A stretch of DNA of 64,000 nt from Haliotis asinina (lineage: Eukaryota; Mollusca; Gastropoda; Lepetellida; Haliotidae), in NCBI RefSeq assembly GCF_037392515.1, contig NC_090290.1:17497753-17561752 (forward strand), given 5' to 3'. The translations under genes were made by a program, and so were the position numbers. Shown here in pieces: positions 1 to 11,383 of the stretch. Position 1 is the first letter of the stretch. Every line of letters begins with the position of its first letter. The notes under the pieces are model-generated. The model did no database searches. It had not been told where the DNA came from and worked only from the letters and a program-made list of their open reading frames with translations.

Positions 1-1272
1 TACCTCCCCTGAGGATACAGGCACTAACAATCTCAGTTACTACCACCGTAGAGAACACAACCACTGACAATCTCAGTCACTACCTCCCTAGAAGACACAG
101 CCACTGACAATCTCAGTTACTACCTCCCTTGAGGATACAGGCACTAACAATCTCAGTCACTGCCTCCCTTGAGGATACAGCCTCTGACAATCTCAGTCAC
201 TACCTCCCTAGAGGACACAGCCACTGACAATCTCAGTTACTACCTCCCTTGAGGATACAGGCACTAACAATCTCAGTTACTACCTCCCCTGAGGATACAG
301 GCACTAACAATCTCAGTTACTACCTCCGTAGAGAACACAACCACTGACAATCTCAGTCACTACCTCCTTAGAAGAAACAGCCAATGACAATCTCAGTTAC
401 TACCTCCCTTGAGGATACAGGCACTAACAATCTCAGTCACTGCCTCCCTTGAGGATACAGCCTATGACAATCTCAGTCACTACCTCCCTAGAGGACACAG
501 CCACTGACAATCTCAGTTACTACCTCCCTTGAGGATACAGGCACTAACAGTCTCAGTTACTACCCCCATTGAGGATACAGCCACTAACAGTTTCAGTTAC
601 TACCTCCATAGAAGACACAGACAATGACAATCTCAGTCACTACCTCCCTAGAGGACACAGCCACTGACAATCTCAGTTACTACCTCCCTTGAGGATACAG
701 GCACTAACAGTCTCAGTTACTACCCCCATTGAGGATACAGCCACTAACAGTTTCAGTTACTACCTCCATAGAAGACACAGACAATGACAATCTCAGTTAC
801 TACCTCCCTTGAGGATACAGGCACTAACAATCTCAGTCATTGCCTCCCTTGCGGATACAGCCTCTGACAATCTCAGTCACTACCTCCCTAGAGGACACAG
901 CCACTGACAATCTCAGTTACTACCTCCCTTGAGGATACAGGCACTAACAATCTCAGTTACTACCTCCATTGAGGAAACAGCCACTAACAATTTCAGTTAC
1001 TACCTCCATTGAGGACAGAGCCTCTGACAATCTCAGTCACTACCTCCCTAGAGGATACAGCCAATGACAATCTCAGTTACTACCTCCCTTGAGGATACAG
1101 GCACTAACAATTTCAGTTACAACCTCCCTAGAGGACACAACCACTGACAATCTCAGTCACTACCTCCCTTGAGGATACATGCACTAACAATCTCAGTCAC
1201 TACCTCCATAGAGAACACAACCACTGACAATCTCAGTCACTACCTCCATTGAGGAAACAACCACTAACAATC
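1..1272. repeat. 40-bp minisatellite derived from LINE-H 3' UTR
   Basis: About 31 head-to-tail copies of a 40-bp unit, consensus start TACCTCCCTTGAGGATACAG. Variants alternate at a few positions and short higher-order blocks recur (for example 480-600 and 640-780). The unit matches the single-copy stretch in the LINE-H 3' UTR at about 5774-5815 (TTTGAGGGTACAGCCACTAA), and the array runs directly into further LINE-H sequence at 1273. The array continues past the left edge of the window. Confidence 0.93.
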
Positions 1273-1362
1273 CGATTTAAACTTCCAGCTATAAAAATAA
1301 TCTAATTACAAAACAAATTAAAAAAGATCCTTCATTGATATATTTATGGCTTATGATGGAAG
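1273..1362 (-). mobile_element. LINE-H 3' remnant flanking the minisatellite
   Basis: After the last 40-bp unit the sequence continues as TTTAAACTTCCAGCTATAAA and then a form of 'aaaaagatccttcattg', which is the LINE-H 3' UTR plus the last codons of ORF2 (compare 5818-5935). Similarity fades near 1362. It anchors the minisatellite inside a decayed minus-strand LINE-H copy. Confidence 0.8.
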
Positions 1363-1822
1363 ACTCTATACAGTGGTCACAGATATAAAGTATACCTGTT
1401 TCTCTAAATATTTAATGTTAGTTCTGGATGTAACACTTTTCGTTACCATTTGTATCAGGTCTAATATGGACGTGAAGCACCGGAAACGGAACTAATTGAT
1501 ACATTTTGATTCATATGTTTTTATATAGATATATATTTTATAATCTATAATAAAATTAGAATCTTAATCTTCAAAGAATGTTCAGAGGAAGTTAAAGTAT
1601 GGTAAAACTATTCCCATCCTGAGAGGAAAAGTTGGTCCCAGAACATTCCAGGTAGAATTTAATCTCACTTACTCACCAGAAAATGCGCAGTGGTATAACA
1701 TATACGGACATCCTATATGGAGACATAGATTGTCTCGACAAATACATATATGGACAAAGATCTAGAGTTGCCCATTCCAGTCGAAGAAGTACAAAGAAAG
1801 TATTAAAAATACCAGCCATTAC
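1363..1822. other. Non-coding stretch, presumed intron of locus A
   Basis: AT-rich DNA with no gene I can support. It lies downstream of the cysteine-rich exon of locus A on the minus strand, where an intron leading to an ankyrin exon would be expected. No ankyrin exon is visible before the left edge. Confidence 0.5.
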
Positions 1823-1901
1823 CTTGTACACAGACGTCTTTTCCAGATCGAGTCTTCAAACACTGTTGACCGAAACTGCACATACAAGAACCAGTGTGGA
1901 C
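1823..1901 (-). CDS. Locus A, cysteine-rich (FOLN/EGF-like) exon
   Basis: A 79-nt exon read on the minus strand. It follows a pyrimidine-rich tract ending in AG and ends at AAG|GTAATG. It starts in phase 0 and ends in phase 1, the same phases as its paralogues at 33303-33678 and 55539-55626. The peptide has the spacing C-x-C-x4-C-x8-C with a central SFG and resembles follistatin-type (FOLN) or EGF-like half-domains. It is three codons shorter than the other two copies near its start. The preceding exon of the same gene is probably 2363-2638. An ankyrin exon, expected downstream by analogy with loci B and C, would lie left of the window. The call rests on conservation among three copies, not on a recognised full domain. 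Confidence 0.6.
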
Positions 1902-2362
1902 CTCAAACACGGAAAGAGAAAAATTATGTTATGTTGTCCTCTTCGACTCATGTGTCAATAGCATATTATTTTGCAATTATTTATGCTTAAGAGCAACCAC
2001 CAATTTGTGTTATAACTTTAAATGTCGATAACACCACATAGGAATAGGTGCCACCACATTGAATTGCATTGTTAGGTAAAACGGAAAATGCTCTCTCTGA
2101 TTTCTGAGCATGTCATACGGCATTTGCTCAGAAGCTTAGAAGCAAAGGGTTTTCTGGTCTGGATGTGGAGGACAATCCCAAAACATGAGTGACTAATCTT
2201 CCCATTTAGGATAATACCCAAAACACGAGTGACTAAACTTTCCATTTAGAAATTGTTTAAAGTCAAACTTTGAAACTGACGGACGGACGCCTTTTGATGA
2301 ATGAGCGGAATTAAGTAGAGATGTCTTATCGTTATGGACAGGCTATTGGACACTTTACTTAC

Positions 2363-2638
2363 ATGTGAATGATTCCTTGCCTTTTTCTTGATCCTTGATT
2401 CAGGTCTTGATAAACGGCAGGTTAAAGTCTCAATATTGTAGTCATTGCTCAAATTTTGATCATTTTCAATACATTTAAGCTGGCATAGTTTGATGTCAAC
2501 GTTCCTAAAAACATAAACGTCTGTCTCTGTCTCCTTAGGTGTACACTGCTTCGTGCTTGATGTTGAAAGGACAAACGTCGGAAAAGCTGTTAATTTCAGA
2601 AGTAGTTCTACACAGTCAAGCACATATTTCAGTGTCAT
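2363..2638 (-). CDS. Locus A, first exon: signal peptide plus PAN/apple-like domain
   Basis: The ATG at 2638 opens a 92-codon exon ending at a donor (CAT|GTAAGT). Residues 1-30 form a hydrophobic leader (LLLKLTAF...) followed by a Ser/Thr-rich stretch suited to signal-peptidase cleavage. The remainder carries spaced cysteines (TKQC, KLC, LKC, LTC) in the pattern of a PAN/apple module, typical of secreted or surface adhesion proteins. It is clearly paralogous to 32519-32815 on the opposite strand. Relative to that copy several positions near the middle are altered (NDQNLSNDYN for NGECLSFKYN), which removes one conserved cysteine. The gene may therefore be decaying or divergent. The homology continues into the 5' flank. 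Confidence 0.65.
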
Positions 2639-2806
2639 GCTGGACGGCTAACAAGATCACCGACTGTGAGATGGTGAACGACTACCACGAGGTTCAGGGT
2701 TTATGGTCAGAGTCGAAGACTATTTTCGCCAATGTCTGTAGATTACCAGAAGGTAGATTGTGAACCCAAGGTTATGAACGCTTGTGTCTGCAGACTACCA
2801 CCTGAT
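2639..2806 (-). promoter_or_regulatory. Conserved 5' flank / 5' UTR of locus A
   Basis: The 170 bases upstream of the locus A start codon align with those upstream of locus B (about 32365-32518). Shared blocks include GTATCAGGTGGTAGTCTGCA and a form of 'cgttcaccatctcaca'. Conservation beyond the coding exon shows that the duplicated unit included the 5' UTR and probably the proximal promoter. No TATA box or other core element is assigned. Confidence 0.5.
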
Positions 2807-3949
2807 ACACAGTGAACACAAGACTTCAACACCTATCTCTGAACTACAACGTGGTATATGGCAAATACAGAAAAGACTGCAACGGATGTCATGAATATGC
2901 ATATACTTCGAGTCACGTGTTCCAATCAGCAAATGTATTTCACGTCACATGACAGAATATTTTGTGCATATCGAGATAAAAGCATAATGACATACATCTT
3001 TCAGCGATGTCAGACTTTGACAAGAAAAAACGTGTTGCTTTTGTTTCAGTTACAACTCTGCAGATGTATTGGTATCGTTGTTTGACACTGTCATTACTTT
3101 CTGACGTATTTGTATTATTACTTTGGAAAGGCTAGCTCCCCGGTAATACTTGTTGTCATTAAGAACCAATGGGGTTTGAGGAAAGGCTCACTACCTTGGC
3201 TGATTCATCGTATCGCATAGATGGATGCAGACTCAATCATTAACATATCATATACTATTTCTGAGTGCACTGTTAAGTAAGACGCGCTACACTCGGACGT
3301 CTTTCTAAAATGGCTGAGGCAGCTACACGACACTCAGGTTAGATCGCTCTCTCACCCCCACATGAGATATTTGTGTTACTCAGTCCACAGTGCTTCCAAC
3401 AGCATATACCACTGAGCTCTAACTCCAGTCTGCCCTACCAATGTAACCATCATTTAGTTACCCGCATTTTGACAAATAGTGTACCAGAGTTATATCCACA
3501 CCTTAGACAACTGACGTACCCACACATTCCCTCTCTTAGTTGCCAGCACCTATGACCACTAAATTACCTCCAGTGAGTTATCCACACCTGTTCCCATTGA
3601 GCTGCTACCAGATCTCAGGGCACCCCGAAACATCACTTCAGATCACATGTTCAGATCACGTGGCCACAATGAGACATTACGGGTACACAAGCAATGAAAC
3701 ATAGCGGCTACAATGAGACAATACGGGTACACAAACACTGAAATATAGCGACTCATATCTGCGTTGTATGCAAAAATCATGAAAACAGAGAGGTTTTATG
3801 ATCATTTCAACCTCACGTGCTTGTCCCAACTTGAAGAAGCTCTGAAATTTGACAATACAACGATTCTCTAAAGTGTATCAGTAACGGAGAACCAACCTGG
3901 CAACTCCGTTAAATAAGTTTGCAAATTTGCTCAGCTTCCTTGCCGTGAT
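2807..3949. other. Non-coding stretch with a two-unit tandem repeat
   Basis: No supported gene. At about 3667-3750 a ~43-bp unit containing 'caatgagacattacgggtac' occurs twice in tandem. The rest looks like unique, AT-rich intergenic DNA. Confidence 0.5.
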
Positions 3950-4016
3950 TCTCGCCACGACGTGGCTGAAATATTGCCGATGTGACGTTAATATTAACTC
4001 ACCCACTCACTCATGT
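3950..4016 (+). mobile_element. LINE-H 3' tail fragment
   Basis: About 65 bp containing 'gtggctgaaatattgccgat', then 'gtgacgttaatattaactca' and CACTCACTCA. This is the terminal part of the LINE-H 3' UTR in sense orientation, heavily 5'-truncated. Confidence 0.75.
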
Positions 4017-4273
4017 GGTGTTAATGCGTTTTGATCATTAGATCAGTTGTACTATACGAGACCTCTTTGGAAAATACAATACATCATACGATACATTCAT
4101 TATCATTTATTCTCTGATATTGGTTTGAGGGCACTTAAAATACCATAAAGTGAAGATCATATATTAGACAAGCATAACGAGTCACATGTAATGATTTTAG
4201 TGATATGTTGACCTGTGCATAGAGCTTGCATCACAAATCAGTTAGGCAACGTTAAGTGCAGAGTCCTTAGAGT

Positions 4274-4518
4274 GAGTGAGTTAAACTTTAACGTCACATC
4301 GGCAACATCTCAGCTATATCGTGACGAGAACATATAACATTTAAATAGAATATATGCATATTAAGATATTCTGTCAACGCAGGACAGTAAACAAATAGAA
4401 TATCACAATTTGAATTAAAACTAGCCTGGAAAGTTAAAACTAATATCATTGTTTAGACAATACAATATAAAAACAGGCTATAGATCGCCAACAACTGAAG
4501 TCGTTGGATGGGTGATCA
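4274..4518 (-). mobile_element. LINE-H 3' tail, ~245 bp, 5'-truncated
   Basis: Begins with GAGTGAGTGAG (the complement of the (TCAC)n end), contains 'cgtcacatcggcaacatctc' and ends near 'gatcgccaacaactgaag'. The same stop point recurs in other short copies in this window (43741-43975 and 54501-54747). Confidence 0.85.
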
Positions 4519-5330
4519 TGTTTATCAGCTGGAGTTAGTAGGGCGTCACTCCTGCCCAACAACGAAGCACATGTGGTCTCAGCTTAGGCAAGTGTGTTTC
4601 TTTAAAACTGACTCTGTTCACCCAGCACAAAATAGTACCCGATGGGAATAAAGACCCGTTGGAACTATAATCCTCTTGCGTCTCACAGGCAGTGTGGGTT
4701 ACCAGGGATACCGATGTGTTGGCGCTTTGAGCTTTCACAGTTGGCCATTATAATTCACACATTAGGTTGGCGGTATTCATTAATGACTAGGATCTTATGT
4801 ACAATCAAAAGAAAAAGAAAAGCATAGGTGACTTGTACTTATAAAAGTCTATTGATTACCTATTGTGTTCAAACAGTCGTCAACATATGTAAATAAAATC
4901 CCATTGATAACATGATTTTACACAACCGAACAAGAGAAAACACGATTTTACCTGAAAATGTTTATTTTGATTAGATTTCTTAAAAGGACTAAAAAGGCAT
5001 CACCGAAACGTAACAGAAATCACCTTATACTTGAAACTTGAAACAAGGGGCATGCACTATCTGGAAAAAAATAGAGATTACTTTGGGAAATCGGCATTCG
5101 TTTTGAAGCAGTTTCAAGATCAAATCACTACGCCATTGATAGAATGCACGTTGGAGATTTCCAGTCTTCTGTTGCGAGGCGTCTGAATGTTAGTCTGAGG
5201 AAGATATCATGGCCTTCCGAAACAGGTATAACAAATAACCGTATCCTTAGGGACAGTCCTGAGTTGCCACTGCAGTCCCAGATCGGTACATCTGGGTACT
5301 GCATTTGCGTGGTCGTACTACAACGGGGGA
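4519..5330. other. Non-coding stretch before LINE-H copy 1
   Basis: No supported gene. The last bases (5320-5330, ACAACGGGGGA) form the left flank of LINE-H copy 1 and resemble its right flank at 11384. Confidence 0.4.
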
Positions 5331-5848
5331 GTGAGTGAGTGAGTTAATATTTAACGTCACATCGGCAATATTTCACCCATATCGTGACGAGGACAATTTA
5401 ACATGAAATGGAATATATTTATATCATAAAAAAACTGTCAACAAAGGACAGTAAAACAACTAGAATATCACAGAGAATGTAAAACTAGTAATTAGATCTA
5501 GAACAGTTCAATATAAAACTGGGCTATGGATTGCCAACAAATGAAGGTAGATCACCATACTAGGGACCATGGGGACTTGCATTACTTTTGCTACCTGCAT
5601 GGACCCTAGCTGGATTCACATCATCCCTTCAGTCATTGGCTTTTATGCGGAGAATTAGCCATACACTAAAATAACAAAAATACTGCGATTAAAAACCTGG
5701 AAACCTTAAATTTAGATCAAATGTTTCGGGACTTACGTACCCTCTCAGGAGGACAATAATTTTACAGTACTTTAACCCCCTTTGAGGGTACAGCCACTAA
5801 CAATTTGAGTTACTAATTTAAACTTCCAATTATAAAATATATATCAAT

Positions 5849-8800
5849 TTACAAATCAGCTAACAGATCTAATGCTTTTAAAAATCCTATGATTAAATGA
5901 GAACTGGTATTGTTAAAAAGATCCTTCATTGTTCTTGAATTGTCCCTTGTAATGGAATACTCAACACAGTCAAGCAAGATATGCTTGACTGTGATTCTTT
6001 CATCACAAGGGATACAAAACGGAGGATCCTCACCTTCTAATATATATTCGTGCGTGTATCTTGTGTGGCCAATGCGACATCGTCGCATGATGACCTCTTC
6101 AAATCTGGACTGACAACCCAAGTAGGTATAACCAACAGTGGGTTTTATCGCATGTAATTTGTTGATACCTACTTGGGTGTCCCACCTCTTCTGCATCAGA
6201 TCATGGATGTAAGACCTAATGATTGCTTTATAATCAGTGTATGGAATAAGAAGTGGTGTCACAGATTTGTTGAGTGCTGCTTTTGCAGCAAGGTCAGCCA
6301 GTGTGTTCCCAGAAATGCCAACGTGGCTGGGTAACCAACACAGAAGACGATGTCGTATTGGCCAGTAGCAAGATCATTATACAATTCAATGATTTCAATT
6401 AAAAGTGGATGTTTACAAGAAATATTTTTCATCGCCTGAAGGCAAGAAAGAGAGTCTGAATAGATAATATATTGTTTATGTTTAGGGTGTCTTTGAATAT
6501 ACTTGACAGCCGTTAATATGGCGTTTGCTTCTGCAGTAAAAATAGAACTGTTATCTGGAATTCTAGAAGATATTGTTCTGGATCCAAGGACGATGGTGCA
6601 GTAGCTTGTGCCACTGTCATCTGTAAATAAGGGTTTGTAATTGCTGTATTTACTTTTTAATTGATTATATTCTTGTTTATATTGTAATTCATTAGTTTCG
6701 GATTTTTTAAAAGAAGTTAATGTTAGGACGACTTGTGGTCTAACTAACTGCCAAGGAGGAGAAGAAAGAAGACGGGAGGGAGCTATGTTTTCCAGCTTAA
6801 TGCCGGCCGAAGAAAGAAATGGTTTAATTCTGTGTCCGAGAGGTGGAACAAGAGAAGACTTCTTGTCGTACAAATCCTGATTAAGTGGATTGAACACACA
6901 GTTATATGCAGGGTTAGATTCATTAGAGGATAATTTAGTAATGTACTGTAAGGATAATTTTATACAACGTTGTGTAAGAGATGGTTCATCGGCCTCAACG
7001 TAAAGACTGTCAACGGGCGAAGTTCGGAAAGATCCAAGACAAAGTCTTAAACCTTGGTGATGGACAGAATCAAGAAGTTTTAAGGTTGCTTTTACAGGCT
7101 CCACCGTATACGATGGAGCCGTAATCAAGTTTCGAACGGATCAGTGATCGATAAAGTTGTAGGAGGGTAGCTTGGTCTCCTCCCCACTTACAATTAGAAA
7201 TGACTTTCAACAAGTCAAGTGCCTTCAGGCATTTAGTCTTAAGGGATTTGATATGGGGAAGAAACGTTAAATGTGTGTCAAAAATCAATTCCAAGAACTT
7301 GGCCTCTTTAACAACTTTAATAGCAGAGCCATTTAGAAACAGTTCAGGGTCGTTATGTGGTTTATATCGTCTACAGAAGTGTATACAATTAGTTTTCGAT
7401 TTAGAAAATTTGAAACCGTTTTCAAGACACCATTTATTAATTTTATTTAAGCATAACTGCAGTTGCCTCTCAATAGTACGCATATTTTTACCACGACAGG
7501 AAATATTAAAATCATCCACAAAAAGTGATCCGTCAATCGAATCATTTAAAACTTTGGATAAACTGTTGATTTTAATGCTAAATAAAGTAACAGACAAAAC
7601 ACTTCCTTGTGGAACACCCTGGTCCTGATTATAATGTTCAGACAGAGTAGTACCCACGCGGACTTGAAATTGCCGGTCTTGTAAAAACTGTGATATAAAA
7701 AGAGGCAAACGGCCTCTCAAACCAAAATCATGCAAATCCTGTAAAATACCATGCTTCCAGGTCGTATCATAAGCTTTCTCAAGATCAAAGAAAATTGATA
7801 GAGCATGCTGTTTATTAACTATAGCATTTTTAGCAAAGGATTCTAAACGTACCAAGTGATCAATGGTACTACGATTTTTCCTGAAACCACATTGAATATT
7901 TGTCATAATGTTATTGGTTTCAAGATACCAAGTTAACCTATTATTCACCATACGTTCCATGGTTTTACAGACACAACTCGTTAGAGATATTGGTCTGTAA
8001 TTAGACGGATCAGTATGATCCCGGCCAGGCTTTGGAATAGGGACAACAATGGCATTACGCCATGAAGTTGGGAAATTCCCCGACGTCCATATTTGATAAA
8101 AAATTCCTAAAAGGACTTCTAAACATGATTCGGGCAAATGCTTTAGGAGCTGATAGTGAATATTATCGGTTCCTGTAGCTGTATCATGAGCTTGCTCAAG
8201 GGCAGTATGGAGCTCATGCAACGAAAATAATTCGTTATAGTCTTCACCATTGTCTGAGTTAAAATTGATTCTTTTCTTTTCCTCTTGTTTCTGATACTTT
8301 TGGAACTCAGGGACATAATTTGATGAAGATGAATGTTTGGCTAAAGTAGCGCCAAGTTTATTTGCTATGTCAGTTTTATTAGTTAATATGGTATCCCCGT
8401 CCTTCAGATGATGCACAGTAGATTTGGAACCCTTGCCCTTTATTCTTTGGACCATATTCCACACCTTTGACATTGGTGTGCGTGAATCTATTTTGGAAAC
8501 ATAATTTCGCCAAGACTGACGTTTACCTTGTTTAAAAGCACGTCTAGCCTTTGCGTTAGTAATTTTGACTTTGTCTAGATTATGAACTGTAGGATGTTTG
8601 CGAAAATATTTTTCGGCTTTCTTCCTACATTTTCAGGCCTGTTTACACTCGACAGTAAACCATGGTTTACGAATATGTGGAATTGCAGAGGACATAGGAA
8701 TTGTTTTGTCTGCAATGGCATTTAGTATATCCGAAAAAGACTGTATTGGATCTTCACTGTTCTTAAAAAGATCATGCTTCAAGTGTTCAGCACACAGTGT

Positions 8801-9520
8801 CTGATATAATGACCAATCAGCCCTAGCAAAGTTCCGTCTTGATACAGGTGGATCATCACCAGGGTTGATGGCTTTCAGCATAGTGGGGAAGTGATCACTC
8901 CCACATAGGTCATCATGGACCAGCCATTCAAATTCATTGTATAAGTTGGAATCAGCTAGTGATAAGTCCAGGGAAGAGTATTTTCCCGTAGCTGGATGTA
9001 AATAAGTAGCTGAGTCATCATTGAAAATACACAAATTATTATCGGAAATGAATTCCTCAAGGATTTTGCCTTTATTATTAGTATGGTCACTTCCCCATAA
9101 TGGATTGTGTCCGTTGAGGTCCCCCATAATAATACATGGTTTGGGGAGCTGATCATATAAACTTTGAAGATCTGATTGACAAATATTGGAAGATGGAGGG
9201 ATATACAAACTGCACAATGTCAAAGAAATGTGTAAAGTCAAGCGAACAGCAACTGCTTGAAGGTTTGTTTTTAGAGTAACAGGGCTATGTATTACGCTCT
9301 GATGAACGAGAATAGAAGCGCCTCCAGTAGTCCGATCTCCCAGGGGAGAAAAAGAATGATAAGCGCTGTACTGTCTCAAATTCAAGGTATCTGTATTTTT
9401 AAGATATGTCTCTTGGAGACATAGCGTAGATGGCTGAAAGTCCTGTATCAGCAATTGTACCTCGTTGAAATTAGTTTTTAGTCCTCTACAATTCCATTGC
9501 AATAGATTGGACTGGTTCAT
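5849..9520 (-). pseudogene. LINE-H copy 1 ORF2: endonuclease, reverse transcriptase, RNase H
   Basis: ORF2 starts at 9520, where its ATG overlaps the ORF1 stop. The endonuclease shows QE (in LCLQETYL), GDLNGHNPLW and the catalytic SDH (in CGSDHFPT). The RT carries FDLEKAYD and the FVDD active-site box. The RNase H domain and a C-x2-C-x7-H-x4-C tail follow. Breaks: an in-frame TGA near 8633 between EN and RT, an extra A in a run near 7085, and a 2-bp insertion (TG) in the RNase H region near 6330. The first RNase H motif is also damaged: FTDDSGTS replaces the FTDGSKDGG seen in copy 2. This copy cannot make an active full-length protein. Confidence 0.9.
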
Positions 9521-10743
9521 GGTGGCTCAACTGGTGATCTTCCACGCGAATGTGTGGAGGGTAAATTCCTCCTGCTGTCCTGTGAGGACAGAGTGATATC
9601 CATCTCCAGAGGCCCAAAAGAGTTTTCTACAGGAACTTCTGAAGATGAAGGGATGATGGGAATTGATTTCCTATTTATTTTTTTTCCTTTCTGTTTTTGA
9701 CTGTCGGTCTGTTTATCAGACGATTGTGATTTGGGATCAGGCTGTCTCTCAGTCTGTGATCCAGATGTAGATTGAGTTCCTGGGGAAGATGGTTTTGCAA
9801 CTGAGGATAAGGTAATGGGTTTTGCAGACTTAATCCATGTCAAGTCTGTCTGACAACTTACAGGAGATGTCATAACAGCGTGAGTGACGGCAGCAGAGTA
9901 GGTCTTATTTAATGGAGGCGTGGTTTCAGCTGTCAACAGTTTTTTTGCGTCAAAGTATGAAATATTCCTTTCACATTTAAGTTTCATTATTTTGGACTCC
10001 TTTTGCCAAACAAGACAAGATTTTGATGTAGCAGCATGAGATCCAGAACAGTTTGCGCATTTGAACTCATTGTTGCAGTCTGTATTATCATGTTGTTCAC
10101 CACAACGATGACATACAGCCGAACCACGACAAGAACTAACCCCATGACCGAACTTCTGACATTTAAAGCAGCGAAGCGGGCTGGGGACATACACGTCCAC
10201 TCCAATATTGAAATACCCTGCTTTGATTGAAGGTGGTAAGGATGCACGAGCAAACGTCAAGAGATATGTATTGGTATTGACACTGATTCCTTCTTTCTTG
10301 ACGGTGAACCGTTTTACAGCTGTGACTCCCTGATCATGAAGTTCAGTTACTATGTCTTGTTCTGACATGTCAGACAGGCAGCGAGTCCTGTCCCGAACAA
10401 TGCCCCGGCAGGAATTTAATGTTCTGTGCACGGACACAGCAACCTCAATATTGGCAAATGTTTTGATAGATAAAAGATTTAGAGATTGCTGTCTCCGTGC
10501 ACATTCCACCTGAAGTGAACCACTACGAAGACGGGTGACATTGGGAACCTCTCCACAAATACTTGAAACAGCCTTAGAAATAGCAAAGGGGTTTAATTTA
10601 ATAGGAAGATTGTCTGTTGCCTCAATCACTAAGAAACGTGCCCAGTAATCAGCATTGGAAGAAACACTTCTTGTTGATTCATCTATATTTTCAATTCGTC
10701 GCTTTTTTTCATTTCGCCGAGAACCAGATGATTGGGGATCCAT
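9517..10743 (-). CDS. LINE-H copy 1 ORF1: zinc-knuckle RNA-binding protein
   Basis: A 408-residue open frame starting at the ATG at 10743 (MDPQSSG), the position that corresponds to the starts in copies 3 and 4. The frame can be extended upstream to 10902, but that stretch matches non-coding 5' UTR in the other copies. Residues 192-243 hold three zinc knuckles: C-x2-C-x4-H-x4-C, C-x2-C-x3-H-x4-C and C-x2-C-x3-H-x6-C. The N-terminal half is basic and the C-terminal third is Ser/Pro/Gln-rich. By analogy with I-like elements it coats element RNA in the RNP. It is the only uninterrupted ORF1 in the window. The stop codon TGA lies within the ATGA that also starts ORF2, which suggests coupled termination and reinitiation. 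Confidence 0.9.
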   Translation of the reverse strand: MDPQSSGSRRNEKKRRIENIDESTRSVSSNADYWARFLVIEATDNLPIKLNPFAISKAVSSICGEVPNVTRLRSGSLQVECARRQQSLNLLSIKTFANIEVAVSVHRTLNSCRGIVRDRTRCLSDMSEQDIVTELHDQGVTAVKRFTVKKEGISVNTNTYLLTFARASLPPSIKAGYFNIGVDVYVPSPLRCFKCQKFGHGVSSCRGSAVCHRCGEQHDNTDCNNEFKCANCSGSHAATSKSCLVWQKESKIMKLKCERNISYFDAKKLLTAETTPPLNKTYSAAVTHAVMTSPVSCQTDLTWIKSAKPITLSSVAKPSSPGTQSTSGSQTERQPDPKSQSSDKQTDSQKQKGKKINRKSIPIIPSSSEVPVENSFGPLEMDITLSSQDSRRNLPSTHSRGRSPVEPP

Positions 10744-11325
10744 GATTGAAGGAAAAAATTGAGCATCCCTACTCCCCACCCACCATGGAGTGTCAACAAG
10801 GACGATGTCAAATAGCATCGGATCTCCAAGATGCCGACACCTGGGATACAGGGATGCTATACTCCGGCAACTATGACACAAATAGCAACATTTGTATACC
10901 AAATAAATTGCCAGGGTGGTTCTGCCCGTGACAAATGATTGGACACATATTGAACTTGGAGGTCAACATTGCCAGATTGGCCCATGAGCCACCGCCTTCT
11001 TGCATAGGACTCTAGGCATTAAATATGTTAATATTTTGGAAATGAAAACTCGAAATGGCCAAGACCCAATAAGTAGTTGAGTGTGCAAAAACCTTTTAGT
11101 ATGCACAGGGCATGGCGTGACCAGCCGATTGATAGAACCGGGCCCATTCGACCACCCGTCTAGGCGAAGTCAGGGCCAAAGTGGTGTGTTAGGCAACAGG
11201 AACACGGCTTCAAGCTCCTATTGCCCTCAACTACCAGGATCCCTTCCTCCGCCGACACAGGGCCGCAACCCACGGCAAACGGGTTGGTGGACCAAATATC
11301 CCCCCGGGTCCACTACGGGGGTGTC

Positions 11326-11383
11326 GGCGAGCTCTTGGCGTTACCCAGCACCCACCACGAGGAGGTGGCTCGCCACAGGTGCC
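11326..11383 (-). ncRNA. HDV-like self-cleaving ribozyme at LINE-H copy 1 5' end
   Basis: A 58-nt double pseudoknot on the minus strand. P1: GGCACCT with GGGTGCT, including the first G-U wobble. P2: GGCGAGC with GCTCGCC. P3: ACC with GGT around a TCCTCGT loop. Then GGGTAAC and a candidate catalytic C in GCCAAG. P4 seems almost absent. The predicted cleavage site is just before G at 11383. HDV-like ribozymes are known at the 5' ends of R2, RTE and other non-LTR elements, where they release the element RNA from a host cotranscript. Activity here is inferred. Confidence 0.8.

Larger units (their letters stand above)
5331..11383 (-). mobile_element. LINE-H copy 1, full-length non-LTR retrotransposon
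   Basis: A 6.05-kb element in minus orientation. In sense order it has a 5' HDV-like ribozyme (11383-11326), a 5' UTR to about 10744, ORF1, ORF2 overlapping ORF1 by the four bases ATGA, a ~520-bp 3' UTR, and a terminal (TCAC)n tract at 5331. The domain set (CCHC ORF1; APE endonuclease, RT, RNase H and a CCHC tail in ORF2) fits the I superfamily (I/Nimb-like); clade placement is inference. The flanks ACAACGGGGG and ACAACGATGG may be a worn target duplication. ORF1 is open; ORF2 has one stop and two frameshifts. Confidence 0.9.

Noticed and set aside
1..1272. CRISPR-like array
   Set aside because: Units are contiguous without unique spacers, and the DNA is eukaryotic; it is a minisatellite.
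7200..7628. Plus-strand frames opposite LINE-H ORF2 (also in copies 2-4)
   Set aside because: Antisense shadows of RT coding sequence; they recur in each copy only because ORF2 is conserved.
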